A stretch of 23,415 nucleotides of DNA from Lutibacter sp. (GTDB lineage: Bacteria; Bacteroidota; Bacteroidia; Flavobacteriales; Flavobacteriaceae): the NCBI RefSeq assembly GCF_021647475.1, contig NZ_JAKIUR010000043.1, forward strand, positions 1 to 23,415, in the 5' to 3' direction. Below the pieces are notes generated by a model, which saw nothing but the letters and a program-made list of their open reading frames with translations, ran no database searches and was not told the origin of the DNA. Positions 15,160 to 23,337 of the stretch are shown one piece after another (within the stretch, counting starts at the first letter, position 1; the number at the start of each line of letters is the position of its first letter). Both the position numbers and the translations under genes were made by a program.

Positions 15160-16467
15160 ATGAAAAATAATAAAAAACTTAGCCTAATAGAAGTAGTATC
15201 AATGGCAGTAGGCACAATGATAGGTGCTAGTATTTTTACAATTTTTGGTTTAGGAGCCAAAATTGCAGGAAATGATTTACCCGAAGCATTTATTCTCTCT
15301 GGTATTTATGCCTTAGTAGTGGCTTATTCATATGCTATTTTGGGAGGGAAAATTATATCTAATGCAGGTCCAATTGCATTTATATTAAAAGGGCTTGGTG
15401 ATAGTGTTGTAACAGGAGCATTAAGTATTCTTATGTGGTTAACTTATGTAGTTTCAATCTCACTTTTTGTCAAAGGTTTTGCAGGCTACCTACTTCCTTT
15501 TATTCATGTAGAACCTACAACATTTACAACAGGAATAGTTGAAGTAATTGTAATTTCATTTTTTACTGCATTAAACTTTTTTGGTAGTAAAGCTGTTGGA
15601 AAAGCTGAGTTTTATATTGTATTAACTAAATTATCAATTTTATTGGTGTTTATTTTAGGTGGTTTTATGACTATAAATTGGGGGATGGTTAAACCCGGCT
15701 TTGATTCAGCTCACACTAGTGGTTTACTAAATGCATCTATTATCTTTTTCCTTTCTTATATGGGGTTTGGGCTTATTACTAACGCTTCTGAAAACATAGA
15801 AAATCCCAAAAAAAATGTTCCTTTAGCAATATTTATAAGTATCTTTTTTGTAATGATTTTTTATATACTAATTTCTATGGTTACCATTGGAAATCTTTCA
15901 TTACCAGATATTATTAAAGCACAAGAAAATGCTTTGGCTATTGCTGCCAAACCTTTTTTGGGTAATTTTGGATTTATTCTTATTACCATTGGAGCATTAT
16001 TTTCTATTTCGTCTGCTTTAAACGCAACCATTTTTGGAGGTGCAAATGTTGCCTATTCCTTAGCAAAAGATGGTGAATTACCTGAAGCTTTTGAAAGAAA
16101 AATATGGTTTAAATCAACTGAAGGATTGTATATTACAGCAGGTTTAGGTCTTTTATTTGCCTTGTTTTTTAACTTAGGAGCTATTGCTTCTATTACAAGT
16201 ACTGTTTTTACGGTTATTTATATTTTTGTTTTAATTTCACACATTAAGTTACAAAAAAAGTATGGAGGAAATAAAATCCTTATTATCTTTAACTTAATAA
16301 TTCTTTTGGGTGTTTTTGTTGCACTAATGAAATATCAATGGGATACTCAAAAAAGTGCTTTTTATGCTAGTATATTTACATTTGTTGGAGCTTTTATAGC
16401 AGAGTACATCTATAGAAAATATGGAAAGCGAGAAATGAAAGATATTAAAATTAGTACTAACCTATAA
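15160..16467 (+). CDS. APC-superfamily amino acid permease
   Basis: A 435-residue inner-membrane transporter with about 12 hydrophobic segments. The N-terminal KKLSLIEVVSMAVGTMIGASIFTIFGLGAKIAG is the typical APC TM1 region, with the unwound GTMIGASIF motif that contacts substrate amino groups. Other family-like stretches are GPIAFILKGLGDS, the TM6 region SYMGFGLITNASENIENPKKNVP (a standard 'GFE...NPkRnvP' motif in amino acid permeases), and ATIFGGANVAYSLAKDGELPEAFE before TM9. The substrate cannot be assigned; the family mostly carries amino acids or amines by proton or sodium symport or exchange. It lies 23 nt after ribF in the same direction, probably as its operon partner or by read-through. 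A small lipoprotein gene follows after 51 nt. Confidence 0.88.
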   Translation: MKNNKKLSLIEVVSMAVGTMIGASIFTIFGLGAKIAGNDLPEAFILSGIYALVVAYSYAILGGKIISNAGPIAFILKGLGDSVVTGALSILMWLTYVVSISLFVKGFAGYLLPFIHVEPTTFTTGIVEVIVISFFTALNFFGSKAVGKAEFYIVLTKLSILLVFILGGFMTINWGMVKPGFDSAHTSGLLNASIIFFLSYMGFGLITNASENIENPKKNVPLAIFISIFFVMIFYILISMVTIGNLSLPDIIKAQENALAIAAKPFLGNFGFILITIGALFSISSALNATIFGGANVAYSLAKDGELPEAFERKIWFKSTEGLYITAGLGLLFALFFNLGAIASITSTVFTVIYIFVLISHIKLQKKYGGNKILIIFNLIILLGVFVALMKYQWDTQKSAFYASIFTFVGAFIAEYIYRKYGKREMKDIKISTNL

Positions 16468-16518
16468 TCAAAATTCATTAATGGCACTTTTATTGATTTG
16501 TAATTAAAAATTAAATTT

Positions 16519-17052
16519 ATGAAAATAGTTCTTCCACTTCTTCTAATTGTCTTCGCTTCATGTAATAGTTGCAAACCTCTAAATGTTACAGTAAAAAATA
16601 CTATAAAACAAAATGCAACAAGTTGTGTTTCAAATGGTAAATGCGAGCTAAAACTTACACCAAACAAAAATATTACATTTGAAAAGGACAAATTTGGAAT
16701 GAGTTATCCCAAAATAACGGATGGTGAAAACACCTTATTAACTTATACTTTTAAGCGAAATGTTGTTAAAAACACACAGGATAGTCATTATACTGAAATT
16801 ATTTATGCGGTTTTACCTAAAACTATTACAGAAATGTCATTAACTAATGCAGAACTTTCAAAAGTCAATTTACATTTTGCCCGATTGTGTTTTTGCAAAG
16901 GTGAAACAGGTTATTATCCTATAGAAAATGGTAGTTTTAAAATTACAAAAGTAGATAAAAAAGCTATCAAAATAGCTTGTAGTTTTACGGTTAAAAATAT
17001 TCCACAAGTAATCTCTTCTTTTGAAGAAATTGTTCCTATAAAATCAAATTAA
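16519..17052 (+). CDS. Small Cys-rich lipoprotein, unrecognised family
   Basis: 177 residues, not assigned to a family. A lipoprotein signal MKIVLPLLLIVFASC puts the lipidated Cys at 15. Six further cysteines (18, 36, 42, 124, 126, 154) are a lot for this proteome and suggest disulfides or metal binding in the periplasm; Cys124-Phe-Cys126 sits in ARLCFCKGETGYYPIENG. Strands and charged turns alternate, so the body is probably beta-rich. The open frame, clean lipobox and position between APC permease and serS support a real gene. No clear -7 motif lies in the 51-nt upstream gap, so it may be read from the permease transcript. The function is unknown. Confidence 0.72.
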   Translation: MKIVLPLLLIVFASCNSCKPLNVTVKNTIKQNATSCVSNGKCELKLTPNKNITFEKDKFGMSYPKITDGENTLLTYTFKRNVVKNTQDSHYTEIIYAVLPKTITEMSLTNAELSKVNLHFARLCFCKGETGYYPIENGSFKITKVDKKAIKIACSFTVKNIPQVISSFEEIVPIKSN

Positions 17053-17094
17053 CAACAAGTCTGGTTTTTCTGGTTAGGTTTAATTGCAATTTCT

Positions 17095-17102
17095 TAAATT
17101 TG
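17095..17102 (+). promoter_or_regulatory. Promoter -7 element of serS
   Basis: TAAATTTG is an exact TAnnTTTG, 22 nt before the serS ATG (17125). No TTG lies at the usual -33 distance. AAGGAAAT just before the ATG may act as a weak ribosome-binding site. Confidence 0.45.
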
Positions 17103-17124
17103 CCCATAATTTAAGGAAATAATA

Positions 17125-18399
17125 ATGTTACAAGTAGCTTTTATTAGAGAGAATAAGGAAACCGTTTTAAAAGGTTTAGCCAAACGAAATTTTAAAAATG
17201 CCGAAGAAATTGTTAATCAAACTATTTTAGCAGATGAACAACGCAGAGCAACACAAACTGAGCTAGATGCTGTTTTGGCAGAATCAAACAAACTTTCAAA
17301 AGATATTGGTATCTTTTTTAAATCTGGAGAACGAGAAAAAGCTGAAATTTTAAAACTAAAAACAGCGCAGTTAAAAGATAAATCAAAAGAATTATCTGAA
17401 AAACTTCAAGAAAAAGCTACAGAATTACAGAATTTACTGTACTTAATTCCTAATATTCCCAATGAAATTGTTCCCGCAGGAAATTCGGATGAAGATAATA
17501 TAACGGTTTTTGAAGCAGGAAAAATTCCTGCTTTATATGATGGTGCATTACCACATTGGGAACTTGCCAAAAAATATGACATTATAGATTTTGAATTAGG
17601 AAATAAAATAACAGGAGCAGGTTTTCCAGTTTATAAAGGAAAAGGAGCGAGGTTACAACGTGCTTTAATCAATTATTTTTTAGATAAAAATACCAAAGCA
17701 GGTTATCAAGAAGTTCAGGTTCCGTATATGGTAAATGAAGCTTCAGCTTATGGCACAGGACAATTACCTGATAAAGAAGGTCAAATGTACCATGATGCAC
17801 AAGATAATTTGTATTTAATACCTACAGCAGAAGTACCTGTAACTAATATTTTTAGAGATGTAATTTTAAAAGAAAGCGATTTTCCTATTTGTAAAACGGC
17901 CTATACACCTTGTTTTAGACGAGAAGCGGGTTCATACGGTGCACACGTTCGTGGCTTAAATAGGTTACATCAATTTGATAAAGTGGAAATTGTTCGGATT
18001 GAACATCCAACAAAATCTTATGAAGCTCTAGAAAAAATGCTAGAGCACGTAAAGGATATTTTAAATGAATTAAAATTGCCTTACCGTATTTTACGCTTGT
18101 GTGGTGGCGATTTAGGTTTTACTTCTGCACTAACTTATGATTTTGAAGTTTTTTCAACTGCACAAAATCGTTGGTTAGAAATTAGTTCAGTATCTAATTT
18201 TGAAACTTTTCAGGCAAATCGTTTAAAACTTCGATTTAAAAATGCTAACGGCAAAACCGAATTAGCACATACCTTAAACGGAAGTTCGTTAGCGTTACCT
18301 CGTGTTTTAGCAGGTTTATTAGAAAATTATCAAACTTCTGAAGGCATTAAAATTCCAGAAGTATTAATTCCATATTGTGGCTTTGATATTATTAATTAG
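17125..18399 (+). CDS. serS: Serine--tRNA ligase
   Basis: Charges tRNA-Ser (and tRNA-Sec where present) with serine using ATP; a class II synthetase of 424 residues, full length. The N-terminal antiparallel coiled coil that grips the long variable arm of tRNA-Ser spans about 30-105 (ADEQRRATQTELDAVLAESNKLSK ... KSKELSEKLQEKATELQ). The catalytic core shows the TAEVPVTN serine-binding loop (Thr234-Glu236), motif 2 CFRREAGSYGAHVRGLNRLHQF from 263, and motif 3 NGSSLALPRVLAGLLENYQ from 385. LEISSVSNFETFQANRL precedes motif 3; many relatives have SSCSNF at this place. ATG at 17125. Its last 8 bases overlap the end of a short convergent gene. Confidence 0.97.
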   Translation: MLQVAFIRENKETVLKGLAKRNFKNAEEIVNQTILADEQRRATQTELDAVLAESNKLSKDIGIFFKSGEREKAEILKLKTAQLKDKSKELSEKLQEKATELQNLLYLIPNIPNEIVPAGNSDEDNITVFEAGKIPALYDGALPHWELAKKYDIIDFELGNKITGAGFPVYKGKGARLQRALINYFLDKNTKAGYQEVQVPYMVNEASAYGTGQLPDKEGQMYHDAQDNLYLIPTAEVPVTNIFRDVILKESDFPICKTAYTPCFRREAGSYGAHVRGLNRLHQFDKVEIVRIEHPTKSYEALEKMLEHVKDILNELKLPYRILRLCGGDLGFTSALTYDFEVFSTAQNRWLEISSVSNFETFQANRLKLRFKNANGKTELAHTLNGSSLALPRVLAGLLENYQTSEGIKIPEVLIPYCGFDIIN

Positions 18400-18535
18400 A
18401 CCGAACAGCTATCATTAAATTTTTGTAGTAATTCATTTCAATTAAAGCATCAAAATAGGCATTTAATTGCCCATTATTCATAAAGTTTAAAGCTTTGCTT
18501 TTTGCTGTTTCGTATAGTTTGATTAGTTCTTTCAT
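18392..18535 (-). CDS. Short conserved-looking protein, 47 residues
   Basis: A complete short frame on the minus strand: ATG at 18535-18533, TAA at 18394-18392. The product begins MKELIKLYETAKSKALNFM, continues with NNGQLNAYFDALIEMNYYKN, and ends LMIAVRSN. It is predicted to be almost entirely helical, probably two amphipathic helices, with no signal peptide. The wording (Lys-rich start, 'F M.NGQ...YF.AL.EMN.YK') resembles short hypothetical proteins I have seen in Flavobacteriaceae, but I cannot name a family. It overlaps the serS 3' end by 8 bp tail to tail and is divergent from the TPR gene. It fills most of the gap between serS and that gene. The function is unknown. Confidence 0.65.
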   Translation of the reverse strand: MKELIKLYETAKSKALNFMNNGQLNAYFDALIEMNYYKNLMIAVRSN

Positions 18536-18644
18536 GGTTAAAATAGTTATTGATTACTTTAATAAAGACAATATTCGTGCCAAAACATAACACTGTGCTT
18601 TATCAAATAGGTCGATTTTATAAAAACTTTAACACTTGTTTACC

Positions 18645-18652
18645 TATCTTTG
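18645..18652 (+). promoter_or_regulatory. Promoter -7 element of the TPR-DUF4286-rsmA-mgtE operon
   Basis: TATCTTTG is an exact TAnnTTTG, 19 nt before the ATG at 18672. No TTG at standard -33 distance. It would drive all four closely packed genes downstream. Confidence 0.45.
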
Positions 18653-18671
18653 AAAGTAAAATAATGGATTT

Positions 18672-20447
18672 ATGCGAAAAGTTTTATTCTTATTGTTATG
18701 CTTTTTTTCGTTGCATTTTTATGCACAAGAAAATACACTTGCCTACCAATATTATAGAAATGGCGAATATAAAAAAGCAGCAGTTATCTATAAAACCCTT
18801 CACGAAAAAAATGAGTACAACACCAATTATTTAACGTACTTAATTAATTGTTACCTGCAACTTGAAAAATTCAATGAGGTAAAAAGCACCATCAATCAAC
18901 AATTAAAAAGCTTTTCCAATCAAAAATATCTATATGTAAATTTAGGCTATAGTTATCAATTGCAACACCAACAAGAAAAAGCAAATTTGTATTATAAAAA
19001 AGCATTAAAGGAGATTGAAATTTTTCCAAACTTAGGATACATTATCGGAAGTACTTTTAAAAATTATAATTTGCTTGATAATGCTTTAAAAGCTTATAAA
19101 AAGGCAATGGAGTTAAATAAAAACACTAATTATAATTTTCAAATTGCTGCTATTTACGGTGAAAAAGGAGACGTTGAAGCTATGTTTTCTACCTATTTAA
19201 ATTTAATAGATATTAATGAAAACTATGTGCCAACTGTTAAAAGTTATATTGGAAAATTTATTACAGACAATAGCGAAAATAAATATAATATTTTATTTAA
19301 AAAACTGATTTTAAAACGATTACAAAACAACCCTCAAAATAGCTGGAATCAACTTTTAAGTTGGCTGTATATGCAACAAAAAGATTATGGCAAAGCATTT
19401 ATTCAAGAAAAAGCATTGTTTAAACGTAATAATTTAGGGTTAAATAGTCTAATGACTTTAGGGAAAATTAGTTTTGAAAATAAAGATTATAGCAACGCCA
19501 ATACATGTTTTAACTATATTTTAGAAAACACAAATGAAGTAAAAACAGTTTTAAATGCTAAATTATATTTACTTGAAATTTCACTCAAAACAAATCGTAC
19601 AAACGATAAAATTGAAGCCCAATTTCAAAATATATTTTCAGAATTTGGTATAAATACCGAAACTATAGATATTCAAATTTTTTATGTTCATTTTTTAGCT
19701 TTTAATAAAAATGAACCTAAAAAAGCAATAACTGTTTTAAAAAAGGCATTAAACTTAGCAACTAATAAATTTCAAAAAGGGACAATTAAAATAAAGTTAG
19801 CAGACATTCTGGTTTATACCAACAAATTTAATACCGCGTTAATTTATTATACTCAAGTTCAGCACAATTTAAAAAACCATCCAATAGCACAACAAGCACG
19901 ATTTAAGATTGCACAAACCTCTTATTTTAAAGGCGATTTTAAATGGGCACAAACACAACTAAAGGTTTTAAAAAATGCAACATCACAATTAATTGCAAAT
20001 GATGCCTTAGCTTTAAATTTATTAATTACCGATAACGCAGTAAAAGATAGCCTACATATCGCTTTAAAAACCTATGCAAAGGCTGATTTGCTTGCTTATC
20101 AAAATCAAAATTTAAAGGCTATTGATACACTTCAAACTATTTTAAATAAATTCAAAGGGCATCCTATTAACGATGAAACTTTATTTAAACAAGCCGAATT
20201 ATTTATCAAAACAAATCAATTTGAAAAAGCTGTACGTAATTATTTACAAATTATCAGTTTAAATAAAGAAGATATTTTAGCAGATGATGCCGTTTATAAT
20301 TTAGCTGAACTTTATGAGAATCAATTAAATCTTCCAAACCAAGCAAAAGAATATTATAAAAAAATTATCTTTGAATATCCTTCCAGTATTTTTTTAGTAG
20401 ATGCACGTAAAAAATATCGAAAATTAAGAGGAGATACTATAAATTAA
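18672..20447 (+). CDS. Exported tetratricopeptide-repeat protein
   Basis: 591 residues with a signal peptide (MRKVLFLLLCFFSLHFYAQ), so probably periplasmic or at the outer membrane. The body is alpha-helical with many TPR-like units, e.g. LAYQYYRNGEYKKAAVIYKTLHEKN (about 23-48), LGYSYQLQHQQEKANLYYKKALKEI, NLLDNALKAYKKAMELN and, near the C-terminus, TNQFEKAVRNYLQIISLN and NLAELYENQLNLPNQAKEYYKKIIFEYPSS. TPR scaffolds mediate protein contacts; no enzyme domain is visible. The last repeats resemble the YbgF/BamD-type 'Y..ii..YP.S' pattern, so a role in envelope assembly is possible but unproven. The DUF4286 gene follows after 5 nt, making it the first gene of a likely operon with rsmA and mgtE. 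A second frame covering the start (18550-18834) has no protein-like character. Confidence 0.88.
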   Translation: MRKVLFLLLCFFSLHFYAQENTLAYQYYRNGEYKKAAVIYKTLHEKNEYNTNYLTYLINCYLQLEKFNEVKSTINQQLKSFSNQKYLYVNLGYSYQLQHQQEKANLYYKKALKEIEIFPNLGYIIGSTFKNYNLLDNALKAYKKAMELNKNTNYNFQIAAIYGEKGDVEAMFSTYLNLIDINENYVPTVKSYIGKFITDNSENKYNILFKKLILKRLQNNPQNSWNQLLSWLYMQQKDYGKAFIQEKALFKRNNLGLNSLMTLGKISFENKDYSNANTCFNYILENTNEVKTVLNAKLYLLEISLKTNRTNDKIEAQFQNIFSEFGINTETIDIQIFYVHFLAFNKNEPKKAITVLKKALNLATNKFQKGTIKIKLADILVYTNKFNTALIYYTQVQHNLKNHPIAQQARFKIAQTSYFKGDFKWAQTQLKVLKNATSQLIANDALALNLLITDNAVKDSLHIALKTYAKADLLAYQNQNLKAIDTLQTILNKFKGHPINDETLFKQAELFIKTNQFEKAVRNYLQIISLNKEDILADDAVYNLAELYENQLNLPNQAKEYYKKIIFEYPSSIFLVDARKKYRKLRGDTIN

Positions 20448-20452
20448 AACTT

Positions 20453-20785
20453 ATGTTTATATACAACGTTACCGTAAATATTGATAAAACCAAGCAGCAA
20501 GAATGGCTAAATTGGATGAAAGAAACTCACATTCCTGCTATGTTGGCAACCGGTAAATTTACACAAGCCAAAATGAGTAGAGTTTTAATTAATGAAGAAA
20601 TGGGTGGAGTTACCTATTCAGTTCAATATACCACAGATAGCTACGAAACTTTAGAAAAATACTATAAAGAAGATGCTTCTAAATTACGTGAAGAAGCCTT
20701 AAAAATGTTTAAAGATAAATTTGTAGCGTTTAGAACCGAACTTAAAGTAATTAGTAATCAGTATTGCGTAAGCTCTAAAAATTAA
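20453..20785 (+). CDS. DUF4286 family protein
   Basis: 110 residues, a small soluble alpha/beta protein of the DUF4286 family, which is common in Bacteroidota. The start MFIYNVTVNIDKTKQQEWLNWMKETHIPAML is characteristic ('yNVT..vd......WL.WM...HIP'), and a central VTYSVQYTTDS strand is followed by a charged helix with FKDKFVAFRTEL. It resembles dimeric ferredoxin-like (ABM-type) folds in its strand-helix order, which is an inference. The function is unknown. It lies 5 nt after the TPR gene and 2 nt before rsmA, in a position I recall as common in this group, suggesting a link to translation or simple cotranscription. Confidence 0.9.
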   Translation: MFIYNVTVNIDKTKQQEWLNWMKETHIPAMLATGKFTQAKMSRVLINEEMGGVTYSVQYTTDSYETLEKYYKEDASKLREEALKMFKDKFVAFRTELKVISNQYCVSSKN

Positions 20786-20787
20786 AT

Positions 20788-21564
20788 ATGACGGTTAGAG
20801 CAAAAAAATATTTAGGACAACATTTTTTAAAAGATGAAGAAATAGCTGAAAAAATTGCTAATTCTTTAATCAAAAAAAACTATGAAAATATTTTAGAAAT
20901 AGGTCCAGGAATGGGAGTTTTAACCAAATACCTACTCAAAAAAAAAGCAATTACACATGTTATTGAAATCGATTCTGAATCGGTAGCATATTTAAAAGCA
21001 CATTATTTAAATTTAACAGAAAGGATTATTGAAAAAGATTTTTTAAAAATTAATCTTGCAGATTATTTTGGTGAAAATCAAGTAGCAATTATAGGAAACT
21101 TTCCTTATAATATATCCACTCAAATTGTATTTAAAACCTTAGAAAACAAGCAACACATTCCTGAATTTGCCGGCATGTTTCAAAAAGAAGTGGCACAACG
21201 AATTGCCTCTAAACCCGGAAGTAAAGTGTACGGAATATTATCCGTTTTAACACAAGCTTTTTATGATGTGGAATATCTATTTACCGTTCCTCCAAATGTG
21301 TTTAATCCACCACCAAAAGTAGATTCTGGCGTAATTCGTTTAATAAGAAAAGATGATTACACGTTACTCGTTAATGAAAAATTATTTTATAACGTTGTAA
21401 AAACAGGTTTCAATCAGCGAAGAAAAACCTTGCGAAACAGTTTAAAATCCTTTAATTTATCCGATGAATTAAAACAAGATGTTATCTTTGCACAACGTCC
21501 TGAACAATTATCAGTTACAGAATTTATTGAATTAACCGCTAAAATTGAACAAAATGGCATTTGA
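20788..21564 (+). CDS. rsmA: 16S rRNA (adenine(1518)-N6/adenine(1519)-N6)-dimethyltransferase
   Basis: RsmA (KsgA) adds four methyl groups from S-adenosylmethionine to the two adjacent adenines in helix 45 of 16S rRNA, a late step of small-subunit assembly. 258 residues, normal size. KYLGQHFLKDEEIAEKI opens the protein as in all family members. The SAM-binding motif LEIGPGMGVLT is at 36-46, the acidic motif II HVIEIDSE follows, and the catalytic motif IV is GNFPYNIS (Asn104-Phe-Pro-Tyr107). PPNVFNPPPKVDSGVIRL and FNQRRKTLRNSL complete the signature. The gene's last 11 bases overlap mgtE from its ATG, so translation is probably coupled. ATG at 20788, 2 nt after the DUF4286 stop. Confidence 0.97.
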   Translation: MTVRAKKYLGQHFLKDEEIAEKIANSLIKKNYENILEIGPGMGVLTKYLLKKKAITHVIEIDSESVAYLKAHYLNLTERIIEKDFLKINLADYFGENQVAIIGNFPYNISTQIVFKTLENKQHIPEFAGMFQKEVAQRIASKPGSKVYGILSVLTQAFYDVEYLFTVPPNVFNPPPKVDSGVIRLIRKDDYTLLVNEKLFYNVVKTGFNQRRKTLRNSLKSFNLSDELKQDVIFAQRPEQLSVTEFIELTAKIEQNGI

Positions 21565-22906
21565 AATTAACAACCATTTTTTAAACGATTTTAAAGCTCT
21601 TATTGATGCAAACAATCATAAAGAAGTTTCCACAATATTAAAAGATCTTCATTATGCAGATATTGCAGATATTGTTGAAGACTTAGATTTTAACAGAGCA
21701 CTTTTTGTATTAAATCTTTTAGATAGTGAAACTACCGCCGATATTTTAACGGAATTAGATGATGATACTCGTGAACGCGTTTTAAAAAGTTTATCTTCAA
21801 AAGAAATTGCTCAAAATATTGAAGAACTTGAAACCGATGATGCTGCCGATATTATTGGAGAACTTTCTGAAAAAAAGAAACAAGAAGTAATCAGTCATAT
21901 TGAAGATGTTGAACACGCTAAAGATATTGTTGATTTATTGCGTTATGAAGAAGATACCGCAGGTGGTTTAATGGCAAAGGAATTTATAGAGGTTAATGAA
22001 AACTGGACCAACTTAAAATGCGTTAAAGAAATGCGCCGTCAGGCACAAGAACTAGAAAAAGTACACACTATTTATGTAGTTGATGATGATGATAAATTAA
22101 AAGGTATTTTATCACTTAAAAGCTTATTAACAACATCCGCAAAAACACCTGTAAAAGAAATTTTTGATCCCAAAGTTGAATCTGTTAAAGTAGATGATAA
22201 AGGAGAAGATATTGCTCAAATTATGCAAAAATACGATTTGGTTGTACTACCTGTTGTAGATGATTTAGGCGTTTTAGTTGGTCAAATTACTATTGATGAT
22301 GTTGTAGATTTTATTACGGAAGAGGCGGAGAAAGATTACCAAATGGCAGCAGGTATTTCTGAAGATATAGATACCGATGACACCGTTTTTAAAATGACTC
22401 GTGCCCGTTTACCATGGCTACTTATTGGTATGATTAGCGGAACATTTGCCGCCACCATAATAGTTGATTTTCAAACCGTTATGAAAACGGCTCCAGCTTT
22501 AGTTATGTTTATTCCTCTTATTAATTCATCTGCGGGTAATGTTGGTGTGCAATCCTCTGCAATTGTGGTACAAAGTATCGCTAATAAATCTTTTAAAGGA
22601 AAACTAATAACACATATTCTAAAACAATTATTAGTAGGTTTATTAAATGGAGCTGTTTTGGCAAGTATCGTTTTCGGCTTAAGTCAGTTTATTTTCCATA
22701 CCAATTTAAATATTTCTTTTACCATAGCAATTGCACTTACTACCGTAATTATAAATGCCGCAGTTATTGGCACCGTTGTTCCTATTGTTTTAAATAAATT
22801 TAAAATTGATCCAGCTGTTGCAACAGGACCTTTTGTTACTACAAGTAATGATATTTTTGGTATTCTAATCTACTTTATGGTAGCTAAAATGATGTTAGGA
22901 TTTTAA
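21554..22906 (+). CDS. mgtE: Magnesium transporter MgtE
   Basis: A Mg2+ channel/transporter of the inner membrane, 450 residues. The cytosolic MgtE_N superhelical domain is at about 20-130, rich in Asp/Glu (DIADIVEDLDFNRAL, LTELDDDTRERVLKSL, LETDDAADIIGEL). A CBS pair is at about 135-260 (EEDTAGGLMAKEFI, HTIYVVDDDDKLKGILSL, VVLPVVDDLGVLVGQITIDDVVDFI), which senses intracellular Mg2+. The membrane part from about 285 has five hydrophobic segments, with PLINSSAGNVGVQSSAIVVQ in place of the usual GGNAGNQS stretch and the TTSNDIFGILIYF segment that contributes to the pore. I place the start at ATG 21554 (MAFEINNHFLND); a TTG at 21545 in the same frame is possible but less likely. The gene overlaps rsmA by 11 bp. 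Confidence 0.95.
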   Translation: MAFEINNHFLNDFKALIDANNHKEVSTILKDLHYADIADIVEDLDFNRALFVLNLLDSETTADILTELDDDTRERVLKSLSSKEIAQNIEELETDDAADIIGELSEKKKQEVISHIEDVEHAKDIVDLLRYEEDTAGGLMAKEFIEVNENWTNLKCVKEMRRQAQELEKVHTIYVVDDDDKLKGILSLKSLLTTSAKTPVKEIFDPKVESVKVDDKGEDIAQIMQKYDLVVLPVVDDLGVLVGQITIDDVVDFITEEAEKDYQMAAGISEDIDTDDTVFKMTRARLPWLLIGMISGTFAATIIVDFQTVMKTAPALVMFIPLINSSAGNVGVQSSAIVVQSIANKSFKGKLITHILKQLLVGLLNGAVLASIVFGLSQFIFHTNLNISFTIAIALTTVIINAAVIGTVVPIVLNKFKIDPAVATGPFVTTSNDIFGILIYFMVAKMMLGF

Positions 22907-22910
22907 TTTT

Positions 22911-23010
22911 TTGGGCATTCCACTTCGTGTCAGGCTTTCCGCACTCGCTTTTTTAAGTATCCTTAAAAAGAGCTCAAACAATTGCTTCAATCCTTAATGC
23001 AACTTGCGTT
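22911..23010. repeat. Diverged intergenic repeat with hairpin
   Basis: The stretch beginning TTGGGCATTCCACTTCGTG, with CAGGCTTTCCGCACTCGC and later GAGCTCAAACAATTGCTTC, resembles a recurrent intergenic repeat of Flavobacteriaceae genomes that I recall ('GGGCGTTCCC...CGGGCTTTCCGC...GAGCTCAAACAATTGCTTCAATCC'). It contains a hairpin: CTTTTTTAAG (22948-22957) pairs with CTTAAAAAG (22962-22970) apart from one extra T. No coding frame is present. It lies just past the mgtE stop and could act in 3'-end formation, which is an inference. Confidence 0.5.
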
Positions 23011-23029
23011 CAGTATAAGAATACATAAT

Positions 23030-23206
23030 CCGTTGTACATTTTGATAAAATTTTGTCAATTCGAGTGAATTTTAGCCTTTTTAGGCTTAAAATTAGTATC
23101 GAGAATAGGTTTTTTAGTTAAAAACAGCCGTTCTCGATACAATTTTTTATCAAAAATTACTCGAACGGACGTAACAGTAAGTTTAAAAAGTTAGAATGCA
23201 CAACGG
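23030..23206. repeat. Nested inverted-repeat element
   Basis: Several inverted pairs share nearly one centre: CCGTTGTACA (23030-23039) with TGCACAACGG (23197-23206), 9 of 10; TTTTGATAAAA (23040-23050) with TTTTATCAAAA (23145-23155); TTCGAGTGAATTTT (23060-23073) with AAAAATTACTCGAA (about 23152-23165), imperfect; and GTATCGAGAA (23096-23105) with TTCTCGATAC (23131-23140), perfect. A small hairpin AGCCT/AGGCT sits at 23074-23087. It has no coding capacity, so it is probably a non-autonomous element or recombination remnant. The rest of 23207-23337 shows nothing recognisable except the palindrome noted next to the transposase. Confidence 0.6.
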
Positions 23207-23309
23207 GTTACAGAAGTAATTGTAAATGAATTATTAATGCTTGGAGGAAAATAAGTTATGGAATTTTGCTATGATTAAAATAACTATCCCTGAATTCAAG
23301 AACTTAACG

Positions 23310-23336
23310 CAACAAATCATAATCTTAGATTTGTTG
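23310..23336. promoter_or_regulatory. Inverted repeat containing a -7 promoter motif, before the transposase
   Basis: CAACAAATC (23310-23318) and GATTTGTTG (23328-23336) form a perfect 9-bp inverted repeat with a 9-nt spacer. The right arm includes TAGATTTG (23326-23333), an exact TAnnTTTG. The structure ends 1 nt before the transposase ATG. It could be an operator over the promoter or part of the insertion sequence terminus; which one cannot be decided here. Confidence 0.4.
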
Positions 23337-23337
23337 T

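Noticed and set aside
16410..16691. 93-residue minus-strand frame
   Set aside because: It spans the end of the permease and the start of the lipoprotein gene, both well supported on the other strand.
18550..18834. A 94-residue frame overlapping the start of the TPR gene
   Set aside because: It has no family-like sequence or signal, and most of it lies out of frame over the TPR gene with its clear signal peptide.
21545..21553. TTG at 21545 as the mgtE start
   Set aside because: An ATG nine bases later (21554) gives a normal N-terminus; the TTG would only add three residues and deepen the overlap with rsmA.
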